Assembly: GCA_014905825.1 (NCBI GenBank)
Contig: JACGCN010000034.1
Span: 186,001 to 250,000, forward strand
Length of the DNA: 64,000 nt
Direction of reading: 5' to 3'
DNA from: Lyophyllum atratum
Taxonomy: Eukaryota; Basidiomycota; Agaricomycetes; Agaricales; Lyophyllaceae
The position numbers and the translations under genes are program-made. Position 1 is the first letter of the stretch; each line of letters opens with the position of its first letter. Positions 14,296-26,252 of the stretch are shown piece by piece. The notes beneath the pieces are model-generated. The model was not told the origin of the DNA. It saw only the letters and a list, made by a program, of their open reading frames with translations, and did no database searches.

Positions 14296-14879
14296 TCAAG
14301 TTCCGCGGCAAGGTCTAGGCAAGTTCACTTTTCCGCCCGTCGTTCTCGTCGTTCTCCTCGCCGTCGTTCACAACAGGAAAATAACTCGTTTTTCCCCCTC
14401 CGTCGATGGCGCTGGTGGTGCTGGTTTGCTGGCTGTCACCCGTTTCTGACACAAATGCACCACAAAACGCAGCGTTACACGGAAATCGGGATGACGGAAA
14501 GACCCTCAGGCTTCTCAACTTGTTCTGCAGAAAAGTTATGGGTAAATAACGAAGATTGTCCAGTTCTCCGGGGGGACTGAATGCGTTCCCTGGAACTACG
14601 GTGAAAGCCTTCCTAAGTAAGGTTCTGTCGTAGAATCACAAGTTGAAGTTATAGGGGAAAAAAACACCTTACCTGTAATCGTCGCCGATACTAGGTAAAC
14701 TCCCATCTCGAATTCTTCAAGGCCGCAGTTCATCCGAGAGGTATGTATATGCAGTTTGTCGCGCGGCATGCATACGATGCGGCCTAACACCCCAGGAGGT
14801 CCATCCTCGGCTGGATGAGGTTACAGGATTTGTTGCCAACGTCCTCGTATGCTTCAAGTGTTGAAAGAAAGGGGAGTGA

Positions 14880-15102
14880 GTCCCGGGAAGTTAAAGAGCG
14901 GGAGCAGAAGGATAGAGAGACCAAGGAGAAGTTCTTGAAGGGCTTCTTGATTGAAGAGGAACGCACGCGGGATGAAGTCGCTGGTGAAGCGCGCAAGGAG
15001 GATGGCCAGAACATGCGTAGCCTTGATCCCGGGCCGCTTAATGGTTTCTGGGAGCAGGATGAAGGGTTGAAAGAGATTTCCAGAGTGTCGAAGGAAGTTT
15101 AA
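14880..15102 (+). pseudogene. Duplicated C-terminal fragment of the anoctamin gene
   Basis: Open frame of about 70 codons collinear with the last residues of the upstream anoctamin: REQKDRETKEKFLKGFLIEE, then DPGPLNGFWEQDEGL and the end SRVSKEV before the stop. The first matching residues lie just after the duplication breakpoint and no membrane-spanning part is present, so this cannot encode a working anoctamin. The frame has stayed open and a short insertion (GQNM) distinguishes it. It is best read as a by-product of the tandem duplication. Confidence 0.85.
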
Positions 15103-15894
15103 TCGTTTGCCGTACAGACTCCAGAGATACTGCTGCCAGCGTACTTGCATCTTTCTTGCTACTACGTTATATGACTATGTCTACTTAGTGTCCGACTGTT
15201 ACACTGATCTCCACAACAGTTCCACCATGATCATAATATACAACTGGGACTCCTACGAAGTCTTCCATTCTGTCTTCTACACTATCTATCAAGCCTACCG
15301 CCACTTACCTTCGTGAAGCCCTTGGCGTAGTTGCGCTACCAGCAGGCTACCGATATTTCTTGTCAAAAATTCTCTAAATCCGTTGTATCTCGACCTGGGT
15401 GCTCCCGAGGTCGCAATCCGTATATTCTGTGACCGGTCGAGTACAACCGAGGAGGCCACTCCGTTTCTGGTCGTTTCTGGTGCTGACGAGTTTATTCGAA
15501 TAGGGTAGCTTTAGCATATACCATCAAAAGCTCCGAATCTCGTGTGGAAAGGAGGGCGCACTTTGACTATCAAAATGTTGTGCACTAAGAGATGAAGTTA
15601 AAAACATAAACTCGGGACGAGACAAAGAATCAGATGAGTATACAATCACCATTTCCTATAAAGATTACAATGCGTTGGGAGGAGGAGGAGATTATTGCGT
15701 GGACACGAGTTCACGTGGACGAGGAAATTTCAAAGAAATCGTGGGAGGCGAATTATTGTATGAAAAACGCGCTGTTTGGACGAATGAAATTATAAGGATG
15801 TAATGATTGCCATGAGCGGTAAATTGAAAGCTATTGACTACGTTTTTGCTGTTCAGAATAACGCATCCAACAACCTTATCACCTGTACCACCCC

Positions 15895-16338
15895 TCACCA
15901 ATGTCCGGACCACCGCCCTCCGTTCCAACCTCCCCCATTCCAACCACGCCCGTTCCAACCACGCCCGTTCCAACCACGCCCGTTCCAACCGCCATTGTTC
16001 CAACCACCATGATTCCAACCACCATGATTCCAACCGCCATTGTTCCAACCGCCACCATGGTTCCAGCCGCCATTGTTCCAGCCACCGCCATGGTTACCTC
16101 CACCATTTCCGCCATTTCCGCCATTACCCCCGCTTCCGCCGTTACCACCGCCACCATTCCATGACGTACCTCTGACCTATGGCGGAGAGTTTAGTGAAAT
16201 AAATTGTTAGACGGCATAGGTGACTACCTCCAAGTTGTTCATCCTTGCGAATTTAGCGTCAGAAACATCAGGTGATGCAATGGGAGTGGCAATTGCGAAG
16301 CCGACGAGTGCTGAAACGACGAAGAGTTGGAACTTCAT
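15895..16338 (-). CDS. Secreted Gly/Asn/Trp-rich repeat protein, intron-containing copy
   Basis: Paralogue of the gene at 13059-13511. Exons 16338-16228 and 16176-15895 (393 nt, 130 aa). The signal peptide is MKFQLFVVSALVGFAIAT; the repeat tail has GGWNHGG, GGWNNGG and three tandem GRGWN units and ends RWSGHW. The 51-nt intron (16177-16227) begins GTAGTC, contains a CTAAC branch-like motif and ends CCATAG. Read through instead of spliced, the frame stops at once (TAA inside the intron), so splicing is required. Function unknown; wall or surface role is an inference from composition. Confidence 0.75.
16177..16227 (-). other. 51-nt intron present only in the unit B copy
   Basis: Precise insertion relative to the unit A paralogue. 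It is GT-AG with a CTAAC branch-like site and in-frame stop codons. Flanking exon sequence is collinear on both sides in the two copies. Confidence 0.85.
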
Positions 16339-17700
16339 TATTATGTGGGAGTCAAGTTTTTCAGTGTTCGCGAGAGGCTTGCGGTGAAGATCGTTGATGC
16401 AACGATGAGTAGATGACTGGATGTGTATCTGGGAAGTGTAGCGATGCTGTAAGTCGAAGTCGAGAGGGCCCTTTTATAGACGTAGGAAAGGGGTTCAGAG
16501 CGTCGAGGACGACCAGGTGGGTCGCCACCGTATATCATGTGCAGCAGGCCACTCCTCAAGAGGAGTCTGGTTGATTGTTGGGCCGTGAAGTCATGGCAAG
16601 TAGCCACATATGTCTATAGAGTGCTCTACACGGAGGTCCTTCGATTTATATCTCAATCAAACATATATCCATCGCTTCAGCTCACTCACTTTATCAAGAA
16701 TGATGGCAAAGCAGAACACGACGCAAAATTCCCGTCGCGTCTTGGTCGCATGATGCGTCAACTGCCTGCAATCGCCCAATCATTCCACCTTAGATAGCCC
16801 ACATAAATTATTGACCCACTGTACCTAAAATTTCGTCGGTCTGAGGCGAGACTCACCGAGGACGTCATTCACTGTGTTTAGGGGCTGAAAGAGCAGTGTT
16901 TAGTATGAATCATAGCTCCAACGACCCACTTGCTTTCTCGAACGAATCCACCCCCTTTTATTTTACAGCTTTCATAGGATCCGGAGGAGTATACGCCCCT
17001 TTGCTGACAGACTTCGTGGCTTGGCTCCGGGCTTCGTTTCAAGGTTTCACCGAGGCATCCTGGTAACCTGGTTGCATTTGCCTTGTGCAGCCATAACGCA
17101 AATAAAGGCAAACACCGCAAGCCTTCTCGTCCCAATTTTGCGCGACAAGTTCTGGGCAAGTTTGCTTTTTCGTCGTTCTGCTCGCCGCCGTCCGCGACAC
17201 AATGTCCGGTCTTGCCCTCGATCAGTGATTGTACTGTAAATTTTCCTAACCAGGTGATCACCGTTCTGGTGTGCTGATTGCCACCGCCACCCATTTTTGA
17301 TACAAATGCACCACAGAATGCAGCGCTACGCGGCAATCGGGATGACGGAACCATCCCCCTCCATTTGTTCCGCGAAAAACGTAGGGGTAAATAATGAACA
17401 TCGTCCGATTATCCTCGCAGGCCTGAATGGGCTTCCTGGGGCTACGGTGAAAGCCTTTTTAAGTAAGGCTCTGTCGTAGAACCATGAGTTATAGAAAAGA
17501 AAACACTTTACCTGTAATTGTCGTCGACACTACATAAACCGACATCTCGAATTCTTCAAGGCCGCAGATTCGAGGAGTATACGCAGTCTATTGAGCGACA
17601 TGCATACGATGCGGCCTAACACCCCAGGAGGTCCGTCCCCGGCTGGATCAAGTTACGGAAATGTTGCCAAGGTCCTTGTACCGCTGCAAGTTCTGAAAGA

Positions 17701-18625
17701 CCGAGTAGATCAAGGTTACGATCGCACCCAGTGAGTATAGGTACGCCCTTGGGGCCCTGGGGTATGGAGGGTAGAACGACTCGGAGTGACACTGTTCCGA
17801 TCTGTTGGAAGAACCACGAGGGAATGAAGTAATGCATGAGTGATCACGTATAGGCATGCGCGCTTCGACATGCAAAACTCACGGAGATTTTGATATCCCG
17901 GGGGGTGAAGTAAGCTATTAAGAAAAGACACTTCTGTCGTATAGGAATAGGGTTGTATGAACTTGATGCATGACCGGCAGGAGCGAGGCTGGAAGATGAT
18001 AATCATGCCAATGGTTTCATGAGCGTTCAAACTTCAATATTTCAATTCTGATCCACCATTCCTCGACATGAAGGTGAGAAGGAAGAATACCTACCATCTG
18101 TAACGCGGTTTTGTTCGGGAAGTGAAGCCCATTGGCACAGGTGTGTTGTCCCAGTACAAAGCCTGGCGATCATGAACGATGATTATGTGGAGATTAGGTT
18201 GAGTGCAATGTAATTCGAGGATAGGTCGGTGGTATGGATCTCAGGGTGACCAGAACGGACCGTCACGAAGGAACTTGTGTCGGCAGCATCCGACGGCGTA
18301 CTCCGCGACGTGACTCAGGCTGGAGTACCGCACAGTTATTTTGAACTTGTTCCCAGTTCTTCTTCAAATCGAGACTATACGCATACCGGAGATAACGAAT
18401 CGTCGATAGCCTTCGTGGATAAGATAAACAGGGTACATTACAACTTCAAATATGAAAGCAAAACCGCCCATCGCATGCAAGATCGTAACAACCCCTCTGG
18501 GTCCGTGCAAAAAAGAGGAGACAATTATCTACTATGAAGCAAAAACGTAAGGGTCCCTCTGGCCATTATTACTTTTATTCGTTCATCTAACGAAACGCAG
18601 TCCAAACTTCTGCGAGTCATGATCA
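17701..18625. other. No gene recognised
   Basis: Downstream of the duplication. Overlapping minus-strand frames at 17616-18030 and an 86-codon plus-strand frame at 18277-18537 are open but show no family features or convincing splice sites. The 3' flank of the P450 gene lies at the right end. Confidence 0.35.
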
Positions 18626-20339
18626 TTACTTCCTGCGCACGAAATCCACATCGAGGTCGTGCGGGATGCTCAGCCCGAAAGCGCCGAACTCGTTCTTAAC
18701 CTGGTGCTCGTGCATACTGTTGGCAGGGAGCGACCATTCGTAGTTCACAAGCAGCATGCAAAGCAGCGTGCGTTGCTGTGAGTTGGAAACGATATGTCAG
18801 TTAGGGCCGAGAACCGCAGGCTACGTGGAACACATACCTCGAAGAGCGAGAACTGCCTAGCGACGCACTGGCGCGGGCCGGTTCCGAACGGAATATTGAT
18901 GGCCGCCCTCTGCCGGGTATCAACGAACCTATACGGGTCGAACTTCTGCGCCTCAGGCCAGTTGTTGTCATTTTGGTGCACCGCGCATACGTTGGGCACA
19001 ACGGAGGTGTGCGCTGGGATATAGTACTTGCCGAGTTTGACGGGCTCGAGCGTCCAGCGTGCGGGGAGGAGGGAGATGGGGCTGTTGATGCGGAGCGCTT
19101 CTTTTATGCACGCGTTGAGGAAGTTGGTGTTCGAGAGGTCCTGCAGCGTCGGTTCGGACCGGCCACCGAGGACGGAGAGGACTTCGTCGCGTGCTTTTGA
19201 TTGGTGCTCGGGGTGCTTGGCGAGATGGTAGATAGCGGTGGAGAGCGCGCCGGAGGTGGTGTCCTGTGGGAGAGATGTGGCGCATCAGCATTCAGGGCAG
19301 AAGATGACAGCCCGAAGGCAGATGAATTAAACGCACATGTCCAGCCGAGAACAGGATGGCGAGGTTCGATCGCAGTTCCTCGTTTGATAGGGTCGAGTCT
19401 TCCAATAGATAACTTAAAAGGTCGAGGCCGAGGTCCTGACGCTTTAACTGAAGAAGTCCATCGTAGCGCGCGTTTAGCGCGTTGACGTCCTCGATTACGG
19501 CATGGCGAGGAAACCAATCGTCTAGGAAAGGAAAGATCAAGCGCGTAGGGGTCGCGATGCGGGACATGACGCGATTGAAGTGGTCCACGAAGGAGTCTTC
19601 TGAAGCCTGGAGTGCCTGGAAGTTGTGTCCCAAAAGGGCAGTACCGACAACATCGAGCGTGTAACGCTAAAAAACAAGGATTTAGGGTGCGATCCGTGGC
19701 TTTGTGGAAAAAGAAGTACCTGGACAAGGTCGCTGAATCGATGGATGCCTCCATCGCCCATGCGTTCGAAGAGTTCGTGGGAGAGGGTCACGAAGCGATG
19801 GACGGGTATCTCGCGATCGAACGCCGCCTTGACTGATGCAGAATGACGCTTCCACATATCGCCGTTGGAGAAGACGACATTCGGGCCACTCAGGAAGGTG
19901 AAGTGCAAATGGTCCTGGTAGTTTTTCTTGGGGAACCTCTCCAGGTCCTGGCACACTGTCTTGACGAGCTATGTTGAGATGAATATAAGCCGGGTGATAG
20001 CAATGGATTACGAGGAACACATACGTCGGCATCGAGGACATGCACGCCCCATTTTCCAAGCATGTAGACGAGGACGACGCCTTCGCCGCGTGTGGCAAAA
20101 GGCATTATGAGCCGCCTGACTCGAGAATCGACGGATTCCCTCCGAGCATAACTCCAGATGGTGGCGTACGGCGAGACTTTCGGTAAGTGTCGCAGTTCGG
20201 CGGGGACGGCGAGCATGTATTGCACGAAAGTGAACAATGCACCTGCGACGAGTAACCAGCGAAGGTCAACCGACGCGAATTGCTTGTGGAAAAACGCAGA
20301 CAGGTATGCATCCAGAGGGGGAATGTCGGATGAAGACAT
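18626..20339 (-). CDS. Cytochrome P450 monooxygenase (complete)
   Basis: Exons 20339-20025, 19968-19720, 19666-19337, 19263-18838 and 18775-18626 sum to 1470 nt (489 aa). An N-terminal hydrophobic anchor lies at about residues 25-50 (WLLVAGALFTFVQYMLAV). The I-helix oxygen-binding motif is AGHDTTSGAL, the ExxR motif is KEALRINSP, and the haem loop is FGTGPRQCVARQ with the Cys thiolate ligand. All core P450 motifs are present, so the enzyme should be active and ER-bound. The arrangement FPKKNYQDHLHFTFLSGPNVVFSNGDMW is CYP family-like, but I cannot name the subfamily. It is divergent from the MFS transporter gene with a 1.2-kb shared upstream region, which may mean joint regulation (inference). 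Confidence 0.93.
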
Positions 20340-21558
20340 GCTGGATGCTTGCCAGGGGAATGAAGCGTTCAACAGCGGACGGGTACTAGGGTTTATATAG
20401 GCTTCGTGAATTGTGTCATATTTCGCACGAGCATGGCGTAATGCTGGTTTCGTTGGCCCATCCGAGTAAGGACGGGGGGGCAGACAAGGAAGATGGGCGT
20501 GAGAAGCTCGGGTAGGAAGGAACCTAACCGGGCCACAGCGCATCGATCGTCCGATTTGAGCGACTGGGCAGTCTGTCAGACCATCTCGGGAGGATCGTCT
20601 ACGTGTTTGAAGATTCTGCAAGCCAAGCCGTCGTTATATCTCCGAAAGCTGAGCATGCCAATCCACTGCCAGCTGCTTCTGATATTGCGGACGTCAAAAC
20701 GCCGTTGGTATGTCTCCGAAAGCTGAGCGTGCCGTTGCAGACTTGAAGTGCCAACAGGAGATTTGAAGACATCAGGAAGAAACCGAGAATGACATATTGT
20801 GTCCCGAAGTGCTAGAAGCATTGCGAAAGGGTACCCGAAGGGTACCCCAGAATGCGGCGTAGATGAGTCAGTGACGGAAGCATTAGCCCATCTGCATCAA
20901 CGGCAAAGTCGCTTGCAACTTGGTTCCAACCCTTCAGAAGCTTGAGGGGAAGACGTGGTTTGCGCCCAAATAAACAAGATAAGATAAGATCGCTTAAAAT
21001 TTGTAGTATGATCACAATGGAAGCGCTTGTCAAAAACAACATTCTTGGTGTCACTCCGTCTGATACTTGCTTTCTCGGACGAATAAAATGTACTCCTCTC
21101 GTCGTTGACCCTGAGGTGATGGATGCTTCAGCCAGTGTGCCATTGGTGGGCCAACTACAACCCGCCCTGGACTCGGATGTGAGTCGTGACCTCGTCAGCC
21201 CACGAATGACCTTCTGGGCCGGAACGGTCTTCGGTGGAGTCTCCGCGGTGCTCCATACTGGCGGTGTCCAAGGCGTCCAATGGAGAAATGTGGATGACTT
21301 ACCGAACAGATGTACGGGCAAATGCAGGTCCCGAACAGTGTCACTTCCACTTCTAGCCTATGAACTGCTATAAGACGTACAAATCACGATTTGCTCCATT
21401 CCGACGCTCGGGCCTCTTGTGTACCCGACCACGTACGAACACACAGAGGGGTGTAATTTGCGACAGACTTCAGCCGTCCTATCCTCCTGCTGTGTACCCT
21501 TAAACTCCTCAAAAGAGCCTCCCTTCTCCCATCAAACTCAACTGCACGAGGCTGCAGC
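20340..21558. promoter_or_regulatory. Divergent upstream region P450 / MFS with tandem GATA sites
   Basis: Holds both promoters. At 20978-20990 there is a tandem GATAAGATAAGAT, the core bound by fungal GATA factors. A near-repeat of about 35 nt occurs twice at 20640-20750 (CTCCGAAAGCTGAGC at both). A 143-codon frame at 20942-21373 overlaps the GATA sites and has no family features. Confidence 0.4.
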
Positions 21559-23458
21559 ATGTCTCCCGATCCGGATCAGTGCGAGTGCCCGCTGTGTTCC
21601 CCCTCGGATACCCACTCAATCTCGGACTCTTCCACTGCCAGTCAAACCCAGGCAGACGACGAGCCCTACACCACCCCCCTTCCTAAACTCCAGCTTTTCA
21701 TTATCATTTTCATTCAGATCGCAGAGCCTGTTACCTCTACTGTCATTTACCCCTTCGTCAACGATCTTGTACGGGCCCTTGGAATTACTAATGGCGACGA
21801 GAAAAAGACTGGCTACTATGTTGGCCTCGTTGTACGTCTCCTATCCTCTCTCAGGTCTTGATCATCGTTGAACATGTTCCGTCACCACAGGAGTCAATTT
21901 TTTATGCGGCCGAAGCCCTCACAGTCCTCAACTGGGGCCGAGCCTCCGACGCAATCGGACGGCGGCCCATACTGCTTGGAGGCATGCTAGGGCTTACCAT
22001 GTCGATGGTTGGCTTTGGCTTGTCGAAACAGTATTGGATGCTGATATTGAGTCGGTGTGCGCAAGGCGCGTTCAATGGAAACATTGGCGTCACAAAGAGC
22101 GTCATGGCTGAAATCACGGATGCAACCAATGCTGCTCAAGCTTTCTCATTCCTGCCAGTGGCGTGGTCCATTGGTTCCACTCTCGGGTGAGCTTTCTTTG
22201 CTCCTCTTTTCGCTCGTTTGATGACTTATATGTGACGCCATAGACCATTTATTGGTGGTGCTTTCACTCAACCAGCCACGCGCTGGCCAAGTATCTTCGG
22301 GCATTTACAATTCTTCAAAGACTATCCTTACTTCCTGCCCTGCTTAGTGGCAACCTTAATCCCACTCTCGGCTTTCCTGCTCGCTTTCATTGGTCTGAAA
22401 GAGGTAAGACAATCCTCTCTCTAGCCGGGTTTCCCGATCTGACGCTTTTCCCTTGCAGACTTTACCCTCCGCCGTCGAACGGCAGAACCACGTCGACGCC
22501 ATCAGAGGGCTAGCAGAAGCCGACGAATCCGACTCCCCACGCCCTACCACCCGTCTCCTCTCATCCTCCTCCAGCACCCTCTCCCAGGACTACGGCGCCA
22601 CAACCGTCGCCGCATCCCCAGGCACCAGCGAACCAAGCACCCCGATCAAAAAAAGCTTCTCCGACACGGCGCCACCTCCTCCGTTCCGCGCCCTCCTCAT
22701 CGCAAGGGTCCTCATCCCCATCACCAATTTCGCGTTCCTCGCATTCCTCGACCAGTCCATGCTCGTCCTGCTTCCCCTGATCTACTCGACCCCGATATGC
22801 TTTGGCGGCCTGGGCCTCACGCCAGCCACTATCGGCAGCATCTTGGGGGTGTGGGGCGTCATCAACGGCTTGGTCCAGGTGTTCGGGTTTGCGTGGGTGC
22901 GCAAGCGTGTCGGGCATAGGAACTGTTATATGCTCGGCATCGCGGGGCTTGGGGTGTGTTTCGCGCTGTTCCCTGTGTTGGCGGTGTTGGCGAGGTGGGA
23001 TGGGGGACGGGTGGGTCCGTGGGTGTGGTTTGGGATTATGCTGCAGCTGACGGCGTATATGCTTTCGTACATGTCTTATGGTACGTTTCTATGCCATTTT
23101 CGGGGCTCGTCTCACTATTAACTAATGTTGTTGTTGATTAATTTTAGCTTGCATGTTCATGTACATCGCTGCATCCGCACCCTCCCGCTCGTCATTGGGC
23201 GCGACGAATGGCCTGGCGCAGCTCACCGCATCTTCCGTGCGGGCATTAGCACCCTCCACTGCATCGTCGCTGTTCTCTCTGTCGCTCGAGCTCGGTGGCG
23301 GGCATAGCAAAAGGGCTGGTGGATACCTGGTCTACATGGTTCTCTGCACCATCGCCACTGCCTCGCTGTGGTGGAGCTTCCGGTTACCCAAGACGCTGGA
23401 AAGCGACGAGAGGGAGCGCAGAAGGAGGGAAGCGACTGAGTCTACTGCGATCGAATGA
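21559..23458 (+). CDS. Major facilitator superfamily transporter (DHA1/ZIFL-like)
   Basis: Twelve-helix transporter. Exons 21559-21831, 21891-22186, 22244-22403, 22459-23080 and 23148-23458 sum to 1662 nt (553 aa). Short acidic, Ser-rich N-terminal tail; helix 1 FIIIFIQIAEPVTSTVIYPF; loop 2-3 motif A GRASDAIGRRPILLGG; motif near helix 4 LSRCAQGAFNGNIGVTKSVM; long central loop of about 75 residues rich in Ser/Thr/Pro; second half starting VLIPITNFAFLAFLDQSMLV. Basidiomycete proteins of this type are usually called MFS general substrate or multidrug transporters and resemble zinc-induced-facilitator-like proteins. Substrate unknown; export of a toxic or secondary compound is plausible, not shown. 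Confidence 0.92.
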
Positions 23459-24467
23459 ACGGCTACTTTGTATGCATGATAGATCCCTTTCTCTTTTCTC
23501 TGGTCGTAGTATTTTACATATTCTACTCATTCGTCGAGCTTGCTTTTGCACTCCAAGGTCTACGCTGTCTACACGTTCCTTTACACAACACATTCGTTCA
23601 TCTTGTACTACTGTATGCTATACTAATAGTAAAGGGTCTTTCCCGTTTATCTTTCTACGTCATGTAGATAATTCGAATCTGTTTCTTTTCGCTTCTGCGC
23701 GCAGGTCAAAGCTCCATCAGATGGCGCCATACATTTCCAGTGAGGCTCCAACATGATCTAGTTCATACATGGTTATCTTGTCAAGATAGCCATTCCCACA
23801 GCCTCTCAATAGACCCCACTTGAACAGCCACCGTGTTCGGTTCCTCCATGCCGAACTGATATCGAGGCATAAGTATCAATCGAATGTTGATATCGAGGCA
23901 TATCAATCGAATATATGTCGATTGTCGTATGTCAGGTAGCGTCATAACGTACTTAGGGTCCATGGTGTCGCTGTCCCCCTTTGACTTACCGCCATAAGTA
24001 AGGGACAATGATGCAAGTCCGTTCACGGCTTGCGCCATGTCTACGACTTAAAATATCCAGCGATTCGGACGCGAATGAGGCGCTGATGCTGATATCATGC
24101 GGGTGCCATAATTAACTCAACCGTGGCAGAGTCTAGTGCGAGAATGGTCGTGCGCCACGACCTCGGCTCGGAAGCTTTTCTTCAAGTCCGTGAGAGTCTT
24201 TGCGCTACATACGGTTTGATCTGTTTCCCTCGGTGGCTTCCAGTTCTCTTCGGTTCCTGGACCTGATGGAAGCCTCCGATATGTCGGCGAAAGACTGTTT
24301 TTATCAAGTGACAGATCAGGAAAAAGTTCATCTTCCCTGGAAGTTGGAAGTAGAGGAAGATAAACGTTGGTGAAAGACGACTGATTGCATTTATTGGCAG
24401 TATGAAGTACAACAGGTTGGGTAGGGGTACAGCGGTATATACATTGATTGATGTGGTAACTTCACGT
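23459..24467. other. Intergenic, with a short direct repeat
   Basis: 3' flanks of the MFS gene and of the VWA gene. At about 23862-23912 a GATATCGAGGCAT...ATCAATCGAAT block occurs twice in tandem (about 29 bp each). An 85-codon minus-strand frame at 23781-24038 spans that repeat and is not supported. Confidence 0.4.
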
Positions 24468-26252
24468 TCAAGGGATGCGTTTGGCACGGATGTTGGGGTG
24501 CAGCCCACCAAGGAGAATCCTCTCCAACTTGTCGGGAGAGATCGTTCCCGGGCCGGCATACGGCACGCTGTCCACCATGTTCTAAGGGATAAGCACCAAG
24601 TTATTGGTATGGTGTCAAGGAAAGGATTGGTTGTGCTTACGCCGGTATCGGCCTGCAGGAGCTTGGGCAGATTGGTGGCAGCAGCAGGATCGGAACCGAT
24701 TTGCACGAACTGCACACCCATGGAGTTGGGGTGGTGCGGCCCAGCCTTGATACGTGCGCCAGCTTTGACAAGCACTTGAGTGAGCTCGAACTCAGCCGGG
24801 TCATCTTAAGGAGTGTAGATATTAGTGGTGTTTTCTCGGGAAAGGAGCGATTGGTACGCACTGGGAACGCCGTCCGTGATGCAGATGAGATCGAGGGGCT
24901 TGATCTGGCCATATGCCGCCGTGCCCTTGGCAGCCTCGAGTTTATCGATGTGAGCGTTCAGTATCGCGCTGACCCTGGTACCTGTCGGGGTGTTGCCTGC
25001 ATGTGGACTAGTTATAGTTGGTTTGAGCCGTATGATATAGAAACGAATTACCACTGGGGCCGACTTTCGTCATGGCCGCAGCAACTTTGCCTTTGTCCTA
25101 AGAAGTGACGAAATAGTGAGGAATAAGGCCTATGATATAATTCTGAAGGTGTAGTCACCGTGACGGATTGAATCTCGTTCTTGAATAAGAATTTGTCGTT
25201 GGAGTTGAGGAAGGACATGTCGATGCCGTCAGCATCGAAGCCAGAATCAATGACGACGTTCGCAAGACCGTCCAGCGCGTTGCGCGCCTCGACCCATCTG
25301 TTCTCGTCCGCCATCTGTCGTGAATATGTGAATTGGCGGTCAGACAAGTAAACGGAAGCAACAAACAGAGCCGGAGTCGTCGATGAGGAAGGAAACGTCG
25401 TACTGCCTAATACGTTCATTTTAGCGAGTGCAATGAATTTCGAATGATAACTAACCTGAGATAGTTCTCGAACTTGGAGGGACGAGGTAAATCGAGGATG
25501 GGGTTGTAACCCGGGATGACGTTGTCCGGAACTTTGGGCGGGATTTCATTCGGGTTAATCTTGACGACGTGAATAGTCAAGACGCTGATGTGGACTTTCA
25601 AAACTAGATCCAAGTCACATCTAAGCTTAAACTCACGAATCATCGTATTGCCCGCTGCCCGCGACTTGAGCAGTGTCTTTAGTATCCTCGACGAAGACCT
25701 GATCACAAGAAGGTGAGAGTCGTCCACCTGATGTGGGAAACACGTACGAAGTATGTAACGTAGTCAGGGATGCTGGCTGACGCGCCGTCAGGCTTGGAAG
25801 ACTAGATAATGGATATACTTAGCCGGAGTCAACGAGAAGAAAGTGCACGCGTACGAATTGGATGTCGAGCTTGGTGGAAGCGTAAGTCGGCTTCATGAAG
25901 TCTCTTGCTTTGACGTCGGCAGCCGCGTCAGCGGCGTAGAATACTTTGACGTCCAGAGTGACGGGATGGTCGCGAGGCTCCACGGGGAACGTCGTCTTGC
26001 CGTTCGCCGCATCAGGCATGGGGCCCTGGAGTCCCTTTTTACTGTGGAAGAGAACAGAGCTGTCGAACGCATTGGTTTGCACGAAGATTCCCTGCTGGTA
26101 GGGTTTCCTAGAAATCTGGACAAAAGCTGAGTTATCGCAAATGATGGTGCACAATGAGAAACACGCACAGCAGAGAGCGTAATGAACCAATCGGGCGGGA
26201 TGGTAAACTGGACGGTGGAGCCGACGGGCGGGGTGAATGAAGGTCGAGACAT
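24468..26252 (-). CDS. MSRP-domain protein fused to a von Willebrand factor A domain
   Basis: Twelve exons, among them 26252-26169, 26115-25855, 25801-25748, 25698-25637, 25584-25456, 25406-25367, 25314-25159 and 25097-25052, then three more to 24468. They sum to 1245 nt (414 aa). Residues 1-160 are the N-terminal module shared with three neighbours: MSRPSF start, VQFTIPPDWF, ISRKPYQQG, VTYFVFVEDT, QYDDS. After a short linker, residues of about 195-400 form a VWA fold: first strand QYDVSFLIDDSGS with the DxSxS metal site, threonine in NTPTGTR, and Asp in LICITDGVP, so all MIDAS elements are present. VWA domains bind protein partners through a divalent metal. There is no signal peptide or membrane segment, so a cytosolic scaffold or adhesion role is likely (inference). 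Divergent from the DyP fusion gene. Confidence 0.85.

Larger units (their letters stand above)
12050..14875. repeat. Tandem segmental duplication, unit A
   Basis: About 2.8 kb that recurs immediately downstream (unit B) at an offset of about 2820-2830 bp. Matching landmarks: anoctamin tail 12068/14889, anoctamin stop 12281/15100, start of the Gly-rich gene 13511/16338, a conserved GTGTTTAGGGGCTGA tract 14054/16874, and CATACGATGCGGCC 14768/17600. The end of unit A abuts the start of unit B near 14870, as expected for head-to-tail duplication. Copies differ by many substitutions and small indels, so the event is not very recent. Confidence 0.9.
14876..17700. repeat. Tandem segmental duplication, unit B
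   Basis: Second copy of the 2.8-kb unit. It begins inside the duplicated anoctamin tail and ends near 17700, where similarity to the end of unit A fades after CCAGGAGGTCC. It carries the anoctamin-tail fragment, the intron-bearing Gly-rich gene and the degenerate copy of the small spliced frame. Confidence 0.88.

Noticed and set aside
16878..17354. 158-codon minus-strand frame in unit B
   Set aside because: Longer than its unit A counterpart only because one stop is absent. The frame used by the better-spliced copy has a stop here, and no family features are seen.
22561..22917. 118-codon minus-strand frame inside the MFS gene
   Set aside because: Shadow of a GC-rich coding exon.
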